The translations under genes and the position numbers were made by a program. Shown in pieces: positions 1 through 8,979 of a DNA stretch of 64,000 nt; the first letter of the stretch is position 1, and each line of letters starts with the position of its first letter. Origin of the DNA: Mycolicibacterium bacteremicum (GTDB lineage Bacteria > Actinomycetota > Actinomycetes > Mycobacteriales > Mycobacteriaceae); assembly GCF_002086115.1 (NCBI RefSeq), contig NZ_MVHJ01000003.1, forward strand, positions 124,001-188,000, read 5' to 3'. Under the pieces are notes generated by a model. That model was not told where the DNA came from. It saw only the letters and a list, made by a program, of their open reading frames with translations, and did no database searches.

Positions 1-17
1 AACGTAAAATTTTAGAG

Positions 18-1301
18 GTGCCCGACAATTCGTTCCCCGAGCCGCGTTCTCCGCTCACGATCCTGGAGGGCGTACCGGAATCGCTGCGCCGTCGGTTGAA
101 GCAGTACTCGGGTCGGCTCGCCACCGAGACGGTGCAGGCCATGCAGGAGCGGCTCCCGTTCTTCGCCGACCTGGAGGCCTCCCAGCGGGCCAGCGTGCAA
201 CTGGTCGTGCAGACCGCCGTCGTCAACTTCGCCGAGTGGCTGCACGACCCAGGCAGCGACCTCGGCTACACCGCCGAGGCCTTCGCCCTGGTGCCCCAGG
301 ACCTGACCCGGCATGTCGCACTGCGCCAGACCGTGGACATGGTGCGGGTGACCACGGAGTTCCTCGAAGAACTGCTGCCGATGCTGGGCCGCAACGAGGA
401 GCAGACCAATGCCTTGACGGTCGGCATCCTGCGCTACAGCCGCGATCTGGCGTTCGCCGCAGCGGCGAGCTACGCCGACGCGGCCGAGGCGCGCGGGGCG
501 TGGGACACCCGGATGGAGGCCAATATCGTCGACGCCATCGTGCGCGGCGACGCGGGCAGCGGGCTGCAATCACAGGCGGCCGCCCTCAACTGGGACGCGA
601 CCGCTCCGGCCACCGTCATCGTCGGCACACCGCGTCCGGATCGCATCGATCTGGCCATCGGTGACGTGCATGCCGCAGGCAACCGGCACAACCGGGCCAC
701 TCTCTCCGATGTGCACGGCACCTGGCTGGTCGCCATCGTGTCCGGATCGCTGTCGCTGACCGACCGCTTCCTGGCCGACCTGCTCACCGTCTTCGACGAC
801 GGGCCCGTCGTCGTGGGACCGACCGCGACGAGCCTGTCCGGCCTGCACCGCAGCGCTGCCGAGGCGATGGCCGGCATGCACGCCGTCGCGGGCTGGAGCG
901 GCGCCCCACGCCCGGTATCTGCCCGCGAACTGCTACCCGAACGCGCCCTGCTGGGTGACGAGAATGCTCTGGCCGCGCTGGAATCCGAGGTGATGCGCCC
1001 ACTCGCCGATGCCGGCCCGGCGCTGACCGAAACGCTGGACACCTATCTCGATTCCGGCGGCGCCATAGAAGCGTGCGCACGCAAATTGTTCGTTCATCCA
1101 AACACCGTGCGCTACCGCCTCAAGCGCATCGCCGACTTCACCGGGCGCGATCCCACCGTCCCGCGCGATGCCTACGTCCTGCGGGTCGCCACAACGGTGG
1201 GCCGACTGCAGCGTGACGTAGGCCACTTCAGCACGACAAACGGCAGCACAGCGGGACCGGTGGGGCCAGTGGGAACCGGTTGGGGTGGCTATGTGCGGTA
1301 A
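18..1301 (+). CDS. mabR: PucR-family regulator of mycolate synthesis, MabR
   Basis: This 427-residue protein is a transcription factor that I identify as MabR (Rv2242 in M. tuberculosis), known to control the fasII operon that follows directly. The visible support is a C-terminal PucR-type helix-turn-helix at about residues 340-390, containing HPNTVRYRLKRI, plus its position in front of fabD. The N-terminal two thirds form the uncharacterised ligand-sensing part of the family. The GTG start follows a purine-rich AGAG. The reading frame may continue left of the window, but the length already matches the family (about 415-430). The C-terminal tail (GGYVR end) is Gly/Thr-rich and looks disordered. 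Confidence 0.9.
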   Translation: MPDNSFPEPRSPLTILEGVPESLRRRLKQYSGRLATETVQAMQERLPFFADLEASQRASVQLVVQTAVVNFAEWLHDPGSDLGYTAEAFALVPQDLTRHVALRQTVDMVRVTTEFLEELLPMLGRNEEQTNALTVGILRYSRDLAFAAAASYADAAEARGAWDTRMEANIVDAIVRGDAGSGLQSQAAALNWDATAPATVIVGTPRPDRIDLAIGDVHAAGNRHNRATLSDVHGTWLVAIVSGSLSLTDRFLADLLTVFDDGPVVVGPTATSLSGLHRSAAEAMAGMHAVAGWSGAPRPVSARELLPERALLGDENALAALESEVMRPLADAGPALTETLDTYLDSGGAIEACARKLFVHPNTVRYRLKRIADFTGRDPTVPRDAYVLRVATTVGRLQRDVGHFSTTNGSTAGPVGPVGTGWGGYVR

Positions 1302-1345
1302 AGGGATATTGCGGCGAGGTCTCGGCGTGGTTGCTTCACGTGCGG

Positions 1346-1366
1346 TTTTGTAGAAACTCCACAAAA
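1346..1366. promoter_or_regulatory. Probable MabR operator upstream of fabD
   Basis: A 21-bp inverted repeat, TTTTGT-N9-ACAAAA, lies 67 bp before the chosen fabD start. Its arms extend to 9 bp (TTTTGTAGA and TCCACAAAA) with one mismatch around a 3-bp centre. As I recall, the reported MabR site in the fasII promoter has this half-site and spacing. A -10-like TATTCT at 1384-1389 lies just downstream, so a bound regulator would sit at about -35 of that promoter. Confidence 0.75.
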
Positions 1367-1432
1367 GAATAAGACAAGGTTCATATTCTCTTACACCGCA
1401 CTATGAGGGCTTCACAGTGTTTTCTTAATCCC

Positions 1433-2341
1433 GTGCTCGCATTGCTTGCTCCCGGACAGGGATCTCAGACCCCCGGCATGCTCACCCCCTGGGTCGAGCT
1501 GCCCGGTGCCGCCGAGCGGCTGGCCGCGTGGTCGGAGATCAGTGGTCTGGACCTCGTGCGCCTGGGCACCACCGCCACCGCCGAGGAGATCACCGACACC
1601 GCGGTGACCCAGCCGCTGGTCGTGGCCGCCACCCTGCTCGCCTTCGAGGAACTCACCAAGCGCGGCACACTGAACGGTAAGGACGCCGTCGTGGCCGGAC
1701 ATTCGGTCGGCGAGATCGCCGCCTACGCCATCGCCGGGGTCATCTCGGCCGACGATGCCGTCAAGCTGGCCGCCACCCGCGGCGCCGAGATGGCGAAGGC
1801 CTGCGCCATCGAGCCGACGGGCATGGCCGCCGTGCTCGGTGGTGACGAAGCCGAGGTGCTGGCCCGGCTTGAGTCCCTGGACCTCGTCCCGGCCAACCGC
1901 AACGCGGCGGGGCAGATCGTCGCCGCCGGTGCCGTCGCGGCGCTGGAGAAGCTGGCCGAGGATCCGCCGGCCAAGGCGCGGGTCCGGGTGCTGGCCACCG
2001 CGGGCGCGTTCCACACCCACTACATGGCACCGGCCGCCGAGGGCTACGCCGCCGCCGCGGCCGGGGTCGGCACCACCGAACCCACCAACACCCTGCTGTC
2101 GAACGCCGACGGCAAGCCGGTGGACAACGCCGCCGACGCCATGGCCAAGCTGGTCGCACAGATGACCCGACCGGTGCGCTGGGATCTGACCAACGAGACG
2201 CTGCGCGGCATGGCGGTGTCGGCGTTGGTCGAGTTCCCGCCCGCCGGCACCCTGGTCGGCATCGCCAAGCGCGAGCTGAAGGGCACGCCCACCAAGGCCA
2301 TCAAGGCCCCCGAAGACCTGGACGGGCTCGCCGAGCTCTGA
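1433..2341 (+). CDS. fabD: Malonyl-CoA:ACP transacylase
   Basis: FabD transfers malonyl from CoA to AcpM, priming extender units for FAS-II chain elongation. The GQGSQ oxyanion motif is near the N-terminus, and the catalytic serine in GHSVGE falls at residue 91 when GTG 1433 is the start. That start gives 302 residues, the same length and serine position as I recall for M. tuberculosis FabD, so it is preferred over ATG 1403, which would add ten residues (MRASQCFLNP) with no family resemblance. No Shine-Dalgarno sequence is visible before either start. First gene of fabD-acpM-kasA-kasB-accD6. Confidence 0.95.
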   Translation: MLALLAPGQGSQTPGMLTPWVELPGAAERLAAWSEISGLDLVRLGTTATAEEITDTAVTQPLVVAATLLAFEELTKRGTLNGKDAVVAGHSVGEIAAYAIAGVISADDAVKLAATRGAEMAKACAIEPTGMAAVLGGDEAEVLARLESLDLVPANRNAAGQIVAAGAVAALEKLAEDPPAKARVRVLATAGAFHTHYMAPAAEGYAAAAAGVGTTEPTNTLLSNADGKPVDNAADAMAKLVAQMTRPVRWDLTNETLRGMAVSALVEFPPAGTLVGIAKRELKGTPTKAIKAPEDLDGLAEL

Positions 2342-2379
2342 CCCGGAACAGCACTTCACACCGAAGAAAACACGTAGGA

Positions 2380-2400
2380 CCACCCCGACAGCCGGGGTGG
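2380..2400 (+). promoter_or_regulatory. Intercistronic stem-loop between fabD and acpM
   Basis: CCACCCCG-ACAGC-CGGGGTGG forms a perfect 8-bp stem with a 5-nt loop, 23 nt before the acpM GTG and 11 nt before its ribosome binding site. It has no U tract. It could be an RNA-processing or stabilising element that sets the high acpM expression expected relative to fabD, or a weak attenuator. That role is inference. Confidence 0.5.
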
Positions 2401-2423
2401 ACATCAACACAGAAGGAGCCATT

Positions 2424-2720
2424 GTGGCCGCCAGTCAGGAAGAAATCATCGCCGGTCTCGCCGAGATCATCGAAGAGGTCACCGGTATCGAGCCCTCCGA
2501 GGTGACCCCCGAGAAGAGCTTCGTCGACGACCTGGACATCGACTCGCTGTCGATGGTCGAGATCGCCGTGCAGACCGAGGACAAGTACGGCGTGAAGATC
2601 CCCGACGAGGACCTCGCCGGTCTGCGTACCGTCGGTGACGTCGTCGCCTACATCCAGAAGCTCGAGGCCGAGAACCCCGAGGCCGCTGCCGCCCTGCGCG
2701 AGAAGTTTGGCTCGGAATGA
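2424..2720 (+). CDS. acpM: Meromycolate-extension acyl carrier protein AcpM
   Basis: AcpM carries the growing meromycolyl chain of FAS-II on a phosphopantetheine arm. The attachment serine is Ser41 in DSLSMVE, preceded by the DDLDI acidic stretch. GTG 2424 is chosen because a strong GAAGGAG (2412-2418) precedes it at 5 nt; the reading frame is open further up to ATG 2397, but that would add nine unrelated residues. The protein is 98 residues. M. tuberculosis AcpM is longer at its C-terminus (115), so this shorter form, ending REKFGSE, resembles rapidly growing species. Its stop overlaps the kasA start by four bases (ATGA). Confidence 0.95.
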   Translation: MAASQEEIIAGLAEIIEEVTGIEPSEVTPEKSFVDDLDIDSLSMVEIAVQTEDKYGVKIPDEDLAGLRTVGDVVAYIQKLEAENPEAAAALREKFGSE

Positions 2721-3967
2721 GCAAACCTTCCACTGCTAACGGCGGGTTCCCGAATGTCGTGGTGACCGCCGTCACGGCGACCACGTCGATCGCACCGGAC
2801 ATCGAGAGCACGTGGAAGGGCCTGCTGGCCGGCGAGAGCGGCATCCGGAAGCTCGAGGACGATTTCGTCGAGAAGTGGGACCTGGCAGCCAAGATCGGTG
2901 GGCACCTCAAGGAGCCGCTCGATCCGCTGATGTCCCGCCTCGAGATGCGGCGGATGTCCTACGTGCAGCGGATGGCCAAGTACCTCGGCAACCAGCTGTG
3001 GGAGACCGCGGGTAAGCCGGAGGTCGATCCCGACCGCTTCACGGTCGTGATCGGCACCGGCCTGGGTGGCGGCGAGAAGATCGTCGAGACCTATGACGCG
3101 ATGAACGAGGGCGGACCCCGCAAGGTGTCCCCGCTCGCCGTTCAGATGATCATGCCCAACGGTGCCGCGGCCGTCGTCGGTCTGGAACTCGGTGCCCGCG
3201 CCGGTGTCATCACCCCGGTCTCGGCGTGCTCGTCGGGTTCGGAGGGCATCGCGCACGCATGGCGTCAGATCGTCATGGGTGATGCCGATATCGCCGTCTG
3301 CGGCGGCGTCGAGGGTGCCATCGAGGCGCTGCCCATCGCGGCGTTCTCGATGATGCGTGCGATGTCGACCCGCAACGACGATCCGGAAGGCGCCTCGCGT
3401 CCGTTCGACAAGGACCGCGACGGGTTCGTGTTCGGCGAGGCCGGCGCGCTCATGGTCATCGAGACCGAGGAGCACGCCCTGGCCCGTGGCGCCAAGCCGC
3501 TGGCCCGCCTGATGGGCGCCGGTATCACCTCCGACGCCTTCCACATGGTGGCTCCCGCCGCGGACGGTCTGCGGGCCGGCCAGGCCATGAAGCGTGCGAT
3601 GGAAACCGCCGGCCTCTCGCCGTCGGACATCAGCCACGTCAATGCCCACGCCACCGCCACCCCGATCGGTGACACCGCCGAGGCCAACGCGCTGCGCGTG
3701 GCCGGCGTCGGTGAAGCCGCGGTCTACGCGCCGAAGTCGGCGCTGGGCCACTCGATCGGTGCGGTCGGTGCACTGGAGTCGATCCTGACGGTGCTCGCCC
3801 TGCGCGACGGCGTCATCCCCCCGACGCTCAACTACGAGACTCCCGACCCGGAGATCGATCTCGATGTTGTCGCAGGTGAGCCTCGGTACGGCGACTACCA
3901 GTACGCCATCAACAACTCGTTCGGGTTCGGCGGCCACAATGTGGCTCTGGCATTCGGGCGTTACTGA
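2717..3967 (+). CDS. kasA: 3-oxoacyl-ACP synthase KasA
   Basis: KasA is the beta-ketoacyl-AcpM synthase that performs the first elongation rounds of meromycolate in FAS-II and is essential in mycobacteria. It is 416 residues, the same as its M. tuberculosis counterpart. The catalytic cysteine is Cys171 in SACSSG, with histidines in VNAHA (His311) and ALGHS (His345) and the lysine in APKSA. The C-terminal [10 protein letters not shown] glycine-rich loop is intact. Residue 312, after the catalytic His311, is Ala; I recall Gly there in M. tuberculosis. Translation is coupled to acpM through the ATGA overlap. Confidence 0.97.
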   Translation: MSKPSTANGGFPNVVVTAVTATTSIAPDIESTWKGLLAGESGIRKLEDDFVEKWDLAAKIGGHLKEPLDPLMSRLEMRRMSYVQRMAKYLGNQLWETAGKPEVDPDRFTVVIGTGLGGGEKIVETYDAMNEGGPRKVSPLAVQMIMPNGAAAVVGLELGARAGVITPVSACSSGSEGIAHAWRQIVMGDADIAVCGGVEGAIEALPIAAFSMMRAMSTRNDDPEGASRPFDKDRDGFVFGEAGALMVIETEEHALARGAKPLARLMGAGITSDAFHMVAPAADGLRAGQAMKRAMETAGLSPSDISHVNAHATATPIGDTAEANALRVAGVGEAAVYAPKSALGHSIGAVGALESILTVLALRDGVIPPTLNYETPDPEIDLDVVAGEPRYGDYQYAINNSFGFGGHNVALAFGRY

Positions 3968-4011
3968 GGCTTCAGAAAACAGGCCTCGTCAAGAAGATCT
4001 CAGTACATGAG

Positions 4012-5277
4012 GTGGGGAACGGCTTGAACAAGCTGTCTACGGGGAACGGTCTGCCCAACGTGGTCGTCACTGGCATCGCCATGACGACCGCGTTGGCGAC
4101 CGATGCCGAAACGACGTGGAAAAGGCTGCTGGCGGGTGAGAGCGGCATCCGGCTGCTGGAGGACGACTTCGTCACGGAGTACGACCTGCCGGTCCGGATC
4201 GGCGGACACCTGCTCGAAGGCTTCGACGACGAACTGACGCGGGTGGAGCTGCGTCGGCTGTCGTACCTACAGAAGATGGCGACCGTCATCGGTCGTCGGG
4301 TATGGGAGAACGCCGGCGCACCCGAGGTCGACCCCAAGCGGCTGATGGTCTCCATCGGCACCGGTCTGGGGTCCACCGAGGAACTGGTGTTCGCCTATGA
4401 CGGTATGCGGGCCAAGGGTCTGCGCGCCGTCTCCCCACTCGTGGTGCAGATGTACATGCCCAACGGTGCGGCCGCCGCGGTCGGACTGGAGCGCAAGGCC
4501 AAAGCCGGTGTGAACACCGTGATCTCGGCGTGTGCCTCCGGCTCGGAGGGTATCGCCAACGCCTGGCGCAACATCGTGCTCGGCGAGGCCGACATCGCCA
4601 TCTGCGGAGGTGTGGAGACCAGGATCGAAGCGGTGCCGATCGCCGGGTTCGCCCAGATGCGCATCGTGCTGTCGAACACCAACGACAATCCGGCGGGCGC
4701 CTGCCGCCCGTTCGACCGGGACCGCAACGGGTTCGTCTTCGGTGAGGGCGGCGCGATGATGGTCATCGAGACCGAGGAGCACGCCAAGGCGCGCGGGGCC
4801 AACATCCTGGCCCGCATCATGGGCGCCAGCGTCACCTCCGACGGCTACCACATCGTCGCGCCCGACCCCAACGGCGAGCAGGCCGGATACGCGATGAGCC
4901 GGTCCATCGAGCTGGCCGGGTTGCAGCCCTCCGACATCGACCACGTCAACGCGCACGCCACCGGGACCTCGGTGGGTGACGTCGCCGAGGGCGTGGCGAT
5001 CAACAACGCGATGAAGGGGCACAAGCCGGCGGTGTACGCGCCGAAGGCCGCCCTGGGCCACTCGGTCGGCGCGGTCGGCGCCGTGGAGTCCATCCTCACC
5101 GTGCTGGCGTTGCGGGACGGCGTCGTTCCCCCCACGCTGAACCTGGAGAACCTGGATCCCGAGATCGACCTGGATGTGGTGGCTGGCGAGCCGCGCTCCG
5201 GCGACTACAAGTACGCGATCAACAACTCGTTCGGATTCGGTGGGCACAACGTGGCGCTCACCTTCGGAAAGTACTGA
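4012..5277 (+). CDS. kasB: 3-oxoacyl-ACP synthase KasB
   Basis: KasB is the second condensing enzyme of FAS-II and extends meromycolyl-AcpM to full length; loss of kasB in other mycobacteria shortens mycolates. The protein is 421 residues and clearly a duplicate of KasA: SACASG places the nucleophile at about Cys174, and VNAHATGT and ALGHS supply the two histidines. A 44-nt gap separates it from kasA. The GTG start has only a weak AAGAAG upstream; TTG 4024 in the same frame is an alternative. The N-terminus is shorter than the 438-residue M. tuberculosis form. Confidence 0.95.
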   Translation: MGNGLNKLSTGNGLPNVVVTGIAMTTALATDAETTWKRLLAGESGIRLLEDDFVTEYDLPVRIGGHLLEGFDDELTRVELRRLSYLQKMATVIGRRVWENAGAPEVDPKRLMVSIGTGLGSTEELVFAYDGMRAKGLRAVSPLVVQMYMPNGAAAAVGLERKAKAGVNTVISACASGSEGIANAWRNIVLGEADIAICGGVETRIEAVPIAGFAQMRIVLSNTNDNPAGACRPFDRDRNGFVFGEGGAMMVIETEEHAKARGANILARIMGASVTSDGYHIVAPDPNGEQAGYAMSRSIELAGLQPSDIDHVNAHATGTSVGDVAEGVAINNAMKGHKPAVYAPKAALGHSVGAVGAVESILTVLALRDGVVPPTLNLENLDPEIDLDVVAGEPRSGDYKYAINNSFGFGGHNVALTFGKY

Positions 5278-5332
5278 CCCACAAGTAACCCGAGGGCGCC
5301 GGTCACCATCCGACGCGCAACAGGAGGACTGG

Positions 5333-6754
5333 ATGACCACCATGGCACCCGAAGCGGCAGCAGAGTCGCTCGACCCGCGTGACCCCCTGCTCCGGCTGAG
5401 CACGTTCTTCGACGACGGCAGCGTCTCGCTGCTGCACGAGCGCGACAAGTCCGGTGTGCTGGCCGCGGCCGGCACCGTCAACGGCGTGCGCACCATCGCG
5501 TTCTGCACCGACGGCACCGTGATGGGCGGGGCGATGGGCATCGAGGGATGCGCACACATCGTCGACGCCTACGACACCGCCATCGAGGAGCAGAGCCCGA
5601 TCGTCGGCATCTGGCACTCCGGCGGCGCACGGCTGGCAGAGGGCGTCAAGGCCCTGCACGCCGTCGGCCTGGTGTTCGAGGCCATGATCCGCGCCTCCGG
5701 CTACATCCCGCAGATCTCGGTGGTCGTCGGCTTCGCCGCCGGCGGCGCCGCCTACGGGCCCGCCCTGACCGATGTCATCATCATGGCCCCGGACAGCAAG
5801 GTGTTCGTCACCGGTCCGGACGTGGTGCGCAGCGTCACCGGCGAGGACGTCGACATGGTGTCCCTCGGCGGTCCGGAGGCCCACCACAAGAAGTCCGGTG
5901 TGTGCCACATCGTCGCCGACGATGAGCTCGACGCCTACGAGCGCGGCCGTCGCCTGGTCGGATTGTTCTGCCAGCAGGGCCATTTCGACCGCAGCAAGGC
6001 CGAGGCCGGCGATGTCGACCTCAAGGCCCTGATGCCCGAGTCGGCGCGCCGGGCCTACGACGTGCACCCGATCGTCGAGGCGCTGCTGGACAAGGACGCC
6101 CCGTTCGAGGAGTTCCAGTCCCGCTGGGCGCCGTCGATCGTCGTCGGCCTGGGCCGGCTGGCCGGGCGTTCGGTCGGCGTGATCGCCAACAACCCGCTGC
6201 GCCTGGGCGGCTGCCTGAACTCCGAGAGTGCCGAGAAGTCGGCACGTTTCGTGCGGCTGTGCGACGCGTTCGGCATCCCGCTGGTCGTCGTGGTCGACGT
6301 GCCCGGTTACCTGCCCGGTGTGGACCAGGAGTGGGGCGGGGTGGTGCGCCGCGGCGCCAAGCTGCTGCACGCCTTCGGTGAGGCCACCGTCCCGCGCGTC
6401 ACCCTGGTGACCCGCAAGATCTACGGCGGCGCCTACATCGCGATGAACTCCCGGTCGCTGGGCGCCACGAAGGTGTTCGCCTGGCCGGACGCCGAGGTCG
6501 CCGTGATGGGCGCGAAGGCCGCCGTCGGTATCCTGCACAAGCGCAAGCTGGCCGCCGCGCCGGAGCACGAGCGCGAGGCGCTGCACGAGGAGCTGGCCGC
6601 CGAGCACGAGCGCATCGCCGGTGGCGTGGACAGCGCCATCGAGATCGGCGTGGTGGACGCGAAGATCGACCCCGCGCACACCCGCAGCGTGATCACCCAG
6701 GCGCTGGCCGAGGCCCCCGCCCGGCGCGGTCGGCACAAGAACATCCCGCTGTAG
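5333..6754 (+). CDS. accD6: Acetyl/propionyl-CoA carboxylase carboxyltransferase AccD6
   Basis: AccD6 is the carboxyltransferase beta subunit that makes malonyl-CoA for FAS-I and FAS-II together with a biotinylated AccA subunit encoded elsewhere. It has the two crotonase-like halves of the family, with oxyanion-hole glycines in VVGFAAGGAAYGPAL and the C-terminal VVVDVPGYLPG and TRKIYGGAYIAM motifs. It has 473 residues, as in M. tuberculosis. ATG 5333 is selected because AGGAGG (5322-5327) lies 5 nt before it; the frame is open upstream but that part overlaps kasB. It is the last gene of the fasII operon and is followed by a strong terminator-like hairpin. Confidence 0.95.
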   Translation: MTTMAPEAAAESLDPRDPLLRLSTFFDDGSVSLLHERDKSGVLAAAGTVNGVRTIAFCTDGTVMGGAMGIEGCAHIVDAYDTAIEEQSPIVGIWHSGGARLAEGVKALHAVGLVFEAMIRASGYIPQISVVVGFAAGGAAYGPALTDVIIMAPDSKVFVTGPDVVRSVTGEDVDMVSLGGPEAHHKKSGVCHIVADDELDAYERGRRLVGLFCQQGHFDRSKAEAGDVDLKALMPESARRAYDVHPIVEALLDKDAPFEEFQSRWAPSIVVGLGRLAGRSVGVIANNPLRLGGCLNSESAEKSARFVRLCDAFGIPLVVVVDVPGYLPGVDQEWGGVVRRGAKLLHAFGEATVPRVTLVTRKIYGGAYIAMNSRSLGATKVFAWPDAEVAVMGAKAAVGILHKRKLAAAPEHEREALHEELAAEHERIAGGVDSAIEIGVVDAKIDPAHTRSVITQALAEAPARRGRHKNIPL

Positions 6755-6798
6755 GGGTCTCCCCCCCTTCGCGAGTTGGGGGCACCTCACGCTTGCGA

Positions 6799-6850
6799 GC
6801 AGACGCAAAACTGCCCCTTTTCCAGTGAAAAGGGGCAGTTTTGCGTCTGC
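6799..6850. terminator. Perfect 24-bp stem hairpin between accD6 and glpD
   Basis: Two perfectly complementary 24-nt arms (6799-6822 and 6827-6850) enclose a 4-nt CAGT loop. The arms begin GCAGACGCAAAACTGCCCC and contain A4 and T4 runs, so either strand would transcribe a stable hairpin. It occupies the gap between convergent accD6 and glpD, consistent with a bidirectional terminator. A second weaker fold, CCCCC/GGGGG near 6764-6782, lies beside it. Confidence 0.85.
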
Positions 6851-6857
6851 CCGGCGC

Positions 6858-8381
6858 TTAGACGAATTCCGCAGCGGCATCCGCGGCGAGCGCGCGGTCG
6901 GCTGCCACGAGGCCTATCCGGGTACGCCGGTCCAGGATGTCCTCGACCGAGAGTGCACCCTCATGGGTGACCGCATAGTCGAATTCGGCACGGATCACCT
7001 CGATTCCGTCGGCGACCGGGTCGCTGGGTCGGGCACAGGTGGCGGCGGCGAGGACATCGGGGGCCTCGGCACCGTAGCGGGCCACCAGCGCCGGCGGCAG
7101 TCCGGCCGTGCCAGGATCACCCGCCGGCGCCCCGACCAACGGCAGTCGACGGGTCCGGCACGGCCCGGCGGTCAGCCCGCGCAGCGTCACGGCGCGGTCC
7201 AGGACATCCTGCGCCATATAGCGGTATTCGGTCAGCTTGCCCCCGACGACGCTGATGACACCGTTAGCGGATTCGGTGACGGCGTGGTCGCGGGACAGGT
7301 CGGCGGTGTGGCCCTCGCTCTCGATCAGCGGGCGTAGCCCGGCGTAGGCGCCGCGGACGTCGCCCTCGGTCAAAGCCGTGTCCAGCGCGGTGTTGACGGT
7401 GTCGAGCAGAAAGCGCACCTCCGCCGACGTGGGTTGCGGCACATCGGGTATCGGCCCGGGTGCGTCCTCGTCGGTGAGGCCGAGGTAGACGCGGCCGAGT
7501 TGTTCGGGCATGGCGAAGACGAATCGGTTCAGCTCGCCGGGAATCGGGATGGTCAGCGCGGCAGTGGGGTTGCCGAAGGCGGCGGCGTCGAACACCAGGT
7601 GGGTGCCGCGGCTGGGCCGCAACCGGATCGACGGGTCCACCTCGCCGGCCCACACGCCGGCGGCGTTGACGACCGCGCGAGCCCGCAGCGTCATGCTCTG
7701 ACCGCTGAGTTCGTCGGTCAGGTCCACCGAATCACCCTGCGCGGCAGTGACTGCGGTACGGGTCAGGATCACCGCGCCGTGTTCGGCGGCGGTGCGGGCC
7801 ACCGCGGTGACCAGTCGGGCGTCGTCGATCAGTTGGCCGTCGTAGGCCAGCAACGCTCCGTCCAGGCCGGCGCGGCGTACGGTCGGGGCCAGCGAGACCG
7901 CGCGCGCGGCGTCGACCCGCCGGGAGCGGGGCAGCACGGCGGCGGGTGTGCCCGCCAGCTTGCGCAGCCCATCGCCGGCCAGGAATCCGGTGCGCACCAG
8001 CGCCCGCGACGCACGGTTCATCGTCGGGAGCAGCGGCACCAGCTGTGGCATCGCCCGCACCAGGTGGGGTGCGTTGTGACTCATCAGGATTCCACGCTCG
8101 ATGGCGCTGCGCCGGGCGATGCCGATGTTGCCCGACGCCAGGTAGCGCAATCCCCCGTGCACCAGTTTCGAGCTCCAGCGGCTGGTACCGAAGGCCAGAT
8201 CATGCTTTTCCACAAGCACCACGCTGAGTCCGCGGGTCGCGGCATCCAAGGCGATACCGGTGCCGGTGATGCCGCCGCCGACGACCACCAGATCGACGTG
8301 CCGACCGCCGGACAGCGCGTCGAGTTCGGCGGCGCGCCGGGCACGGTTGAGTGCGCTGTCGCCGGTGCGGGCAGGAGTCAT
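6858..8381 (-). CDS. glpD: Glycerol-3-phosphate dehydrogenase
   Basis: This membrane-associated flavoprotein oxidises sn-glycerol-3-phosphate to dihydroxyacetone phosphate and passes electrons to quinone. The FAD-binding signature VVVGGGITGTG is near residue 30, followed by the family motif SSKLVHGGLRYL; the C-terminal alpha-helical domain is present. Start ATG 8381 gives 507 residues; the frame is open far upstream but that section runs through the TetR gene in another frame. Start and TetR stop overlap by four bases (ATGA), so it is translated in an operon with that regulator. It matches the Rv2249c/Rv2250c pair in M. tuberculosis by position. Confidence 0.92.
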   Translation of the reverse strand: MTPARTGDSALNRARRAAELDALSGGRHVDLVVVGGGITGTGIALDAATRGLSVVLVEKHDLAFGTSRWSSKLVHGGLRYLASGNIGIARRSAIERGILMSHNAPHLVRAMPQLVPLLPTMNRASRALVRTGFLAGDGLRKLAGTPAAVLPRSRRVDAARAVSLAPTVRRAGLDGALLAYDGQLIDDARLVTAVARTAAEHGAVILTRTAVTAAQGDSVDLTDELSGQSMTLRARAVVNAAGVWAGEVDPSIRLRPSRGTHLVFDAAAFGNPTAALTIPIPGELNRFVFAMPEQLGRVYLGLTDEDAPGPIPDVPQPTSAEVRFLLDTVNTALDTALTEGDVRGAYAGLRPLIESEGHTADLSRDHAVTESANGVISVVGGKLTEYRYMAQDVLDRAVTLRGLTAGPCRTRRLPLVGAPAGDPGTAGLPPALVARYGAEAPDVLAAATCARPSDPVADGIEVIRAEFDYAVTHEGALSVEDILDRRTRIGLVAADRALAADAAAEFV

Positions 8382-8962
8382 GGCTGCAGGTATCCGTTCA
8401 GGGCGTAAGCGAGTTCGGCGGCGAGCGCGTCCGCGTCGAGGATCGGCTCGACCATCTGCGCGGACTGCACCGTGGACTGCGTGATCAGCAGGCACATGGC
8501 GGCCAGGCGGCGCGGGTCGCCGGCCCGGACGCTGCCGTGCTCCTGGGCGAGTTTGAGTTGTCCGGCGACGGCGTCGATGAGGATCTGCTGGCTGGTGCCG
8601 AGCCGTTCGGCGATGTACACCATCGCCAGTTCGGGCGCGTTGTGCAGTACCGACATCACGATGTCGTCGTGCTGCAGGCGGCCGGCGACGCCGACGATGC
8701 GCGATACCAGTGCCTCGCGGCCGATCTCGTGATCGCCCGCGTCGTCGAGGATTCGGACGACGCGGTCGGTGAGCAGCGCCGCCAGGATCGACTGGGTGTC
8801 CGGGAAGCGCCGGTAGACGGTGGGTCGACTGACCCCGGCGCGGCGGGCGATCTCGGCCAGCGTCACCCGGTCCACGCCGTAGGCAAGTACGCAACTGGCG
8901 GCGGCATCGAGGATGCGGTCACCGACCGGCCCGGCCGCTTCGTCGTTACTCATTGACACCAT
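8378..8962 (-). CDS. TetR-family regulator (Rv2250c-like)
   Basis: This is a 194-residue TetR/AcrR-type repressor. The N-terminal helix-turn-helix is clear at about residues 25-60 (LAEIARRAGVSRPTVYRRF); the remaining all-helical domain would bind an unidentified ligand. It is transcribed into glpD and divergent from the oxidase gene at 8980, so it probably controls both. ATG 8962 lies exactly 7 nt after a -10-like TACAGT on the minus strand, which predicts a leaderless message and supports this start over ATG 8953. Confidence 0.85.
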   Translation of the reverse strand: MVSMSNDEAAGPVGDRILDAAASCVLAYGVDRVTLAEIARRAGVSRPTVYRRFPDTQSILAALLTDRVVRILDDAGDHEIGREALVSRIVGVAGRLQHDDIVMSVLHNAPELAMVYIAERLGTSQQILIDAVAGQLKLAQEHGSVRAGDPRRLAAMCLLITQSTVQSAQMVEPILDADALAAELAYALNGYLQP

Positions 8963-8968
8963 GTGTAA

Positions 8969-8975
8969 TACTGTA
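8969..8975. promoter_or_regulatory. Overlapping divergent -10 elements
   Basis: The 7-bp TACTGTA reads as TACTGT (-10, 8969-8974) towards the oxidase gene and as TACAGT (-10, 8975-8970) towards TetR-glpD. Each fits TAnnnT and lies 5-7 nt from the respective ATG (8980 and 8962), so both transcripts would be leaderless or nearly so. It is embedded in a pseudo-palindrome GTAATACTGTAAC between two CATG sequences, a plausible TetR operator. Confidence 0.6.
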
Positions 8976-8979
8976 ACGC

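Noticed and set aside
1403..1432. ATG 1403 as the fabD start
   Set aside because: It adds ten non-conserved residues; GTG 1433 puts the catalytic serine at position 91 and gives 302 residues, as in known FabD.
2648..3937. Long open frame opposite kasA (and similar ones opposite kasB, accD6, glpD, the helicase and others)
   Set aside because: GC-rich third codon positions make long antisense frames by chance; they lack starts with ribosome sites and show only low-complexity Arg/Gly/His-rich sequence, while the opposite strand carries clear enzyme motifs.
8382..8894. N-terminal extension of glpD up to 8894
   Set aside because: The extra sequence is Arg/Pro-rich, lies in a shadow frame of the TetR gene, and the FAD motif is at the right distance from ATG 8381.
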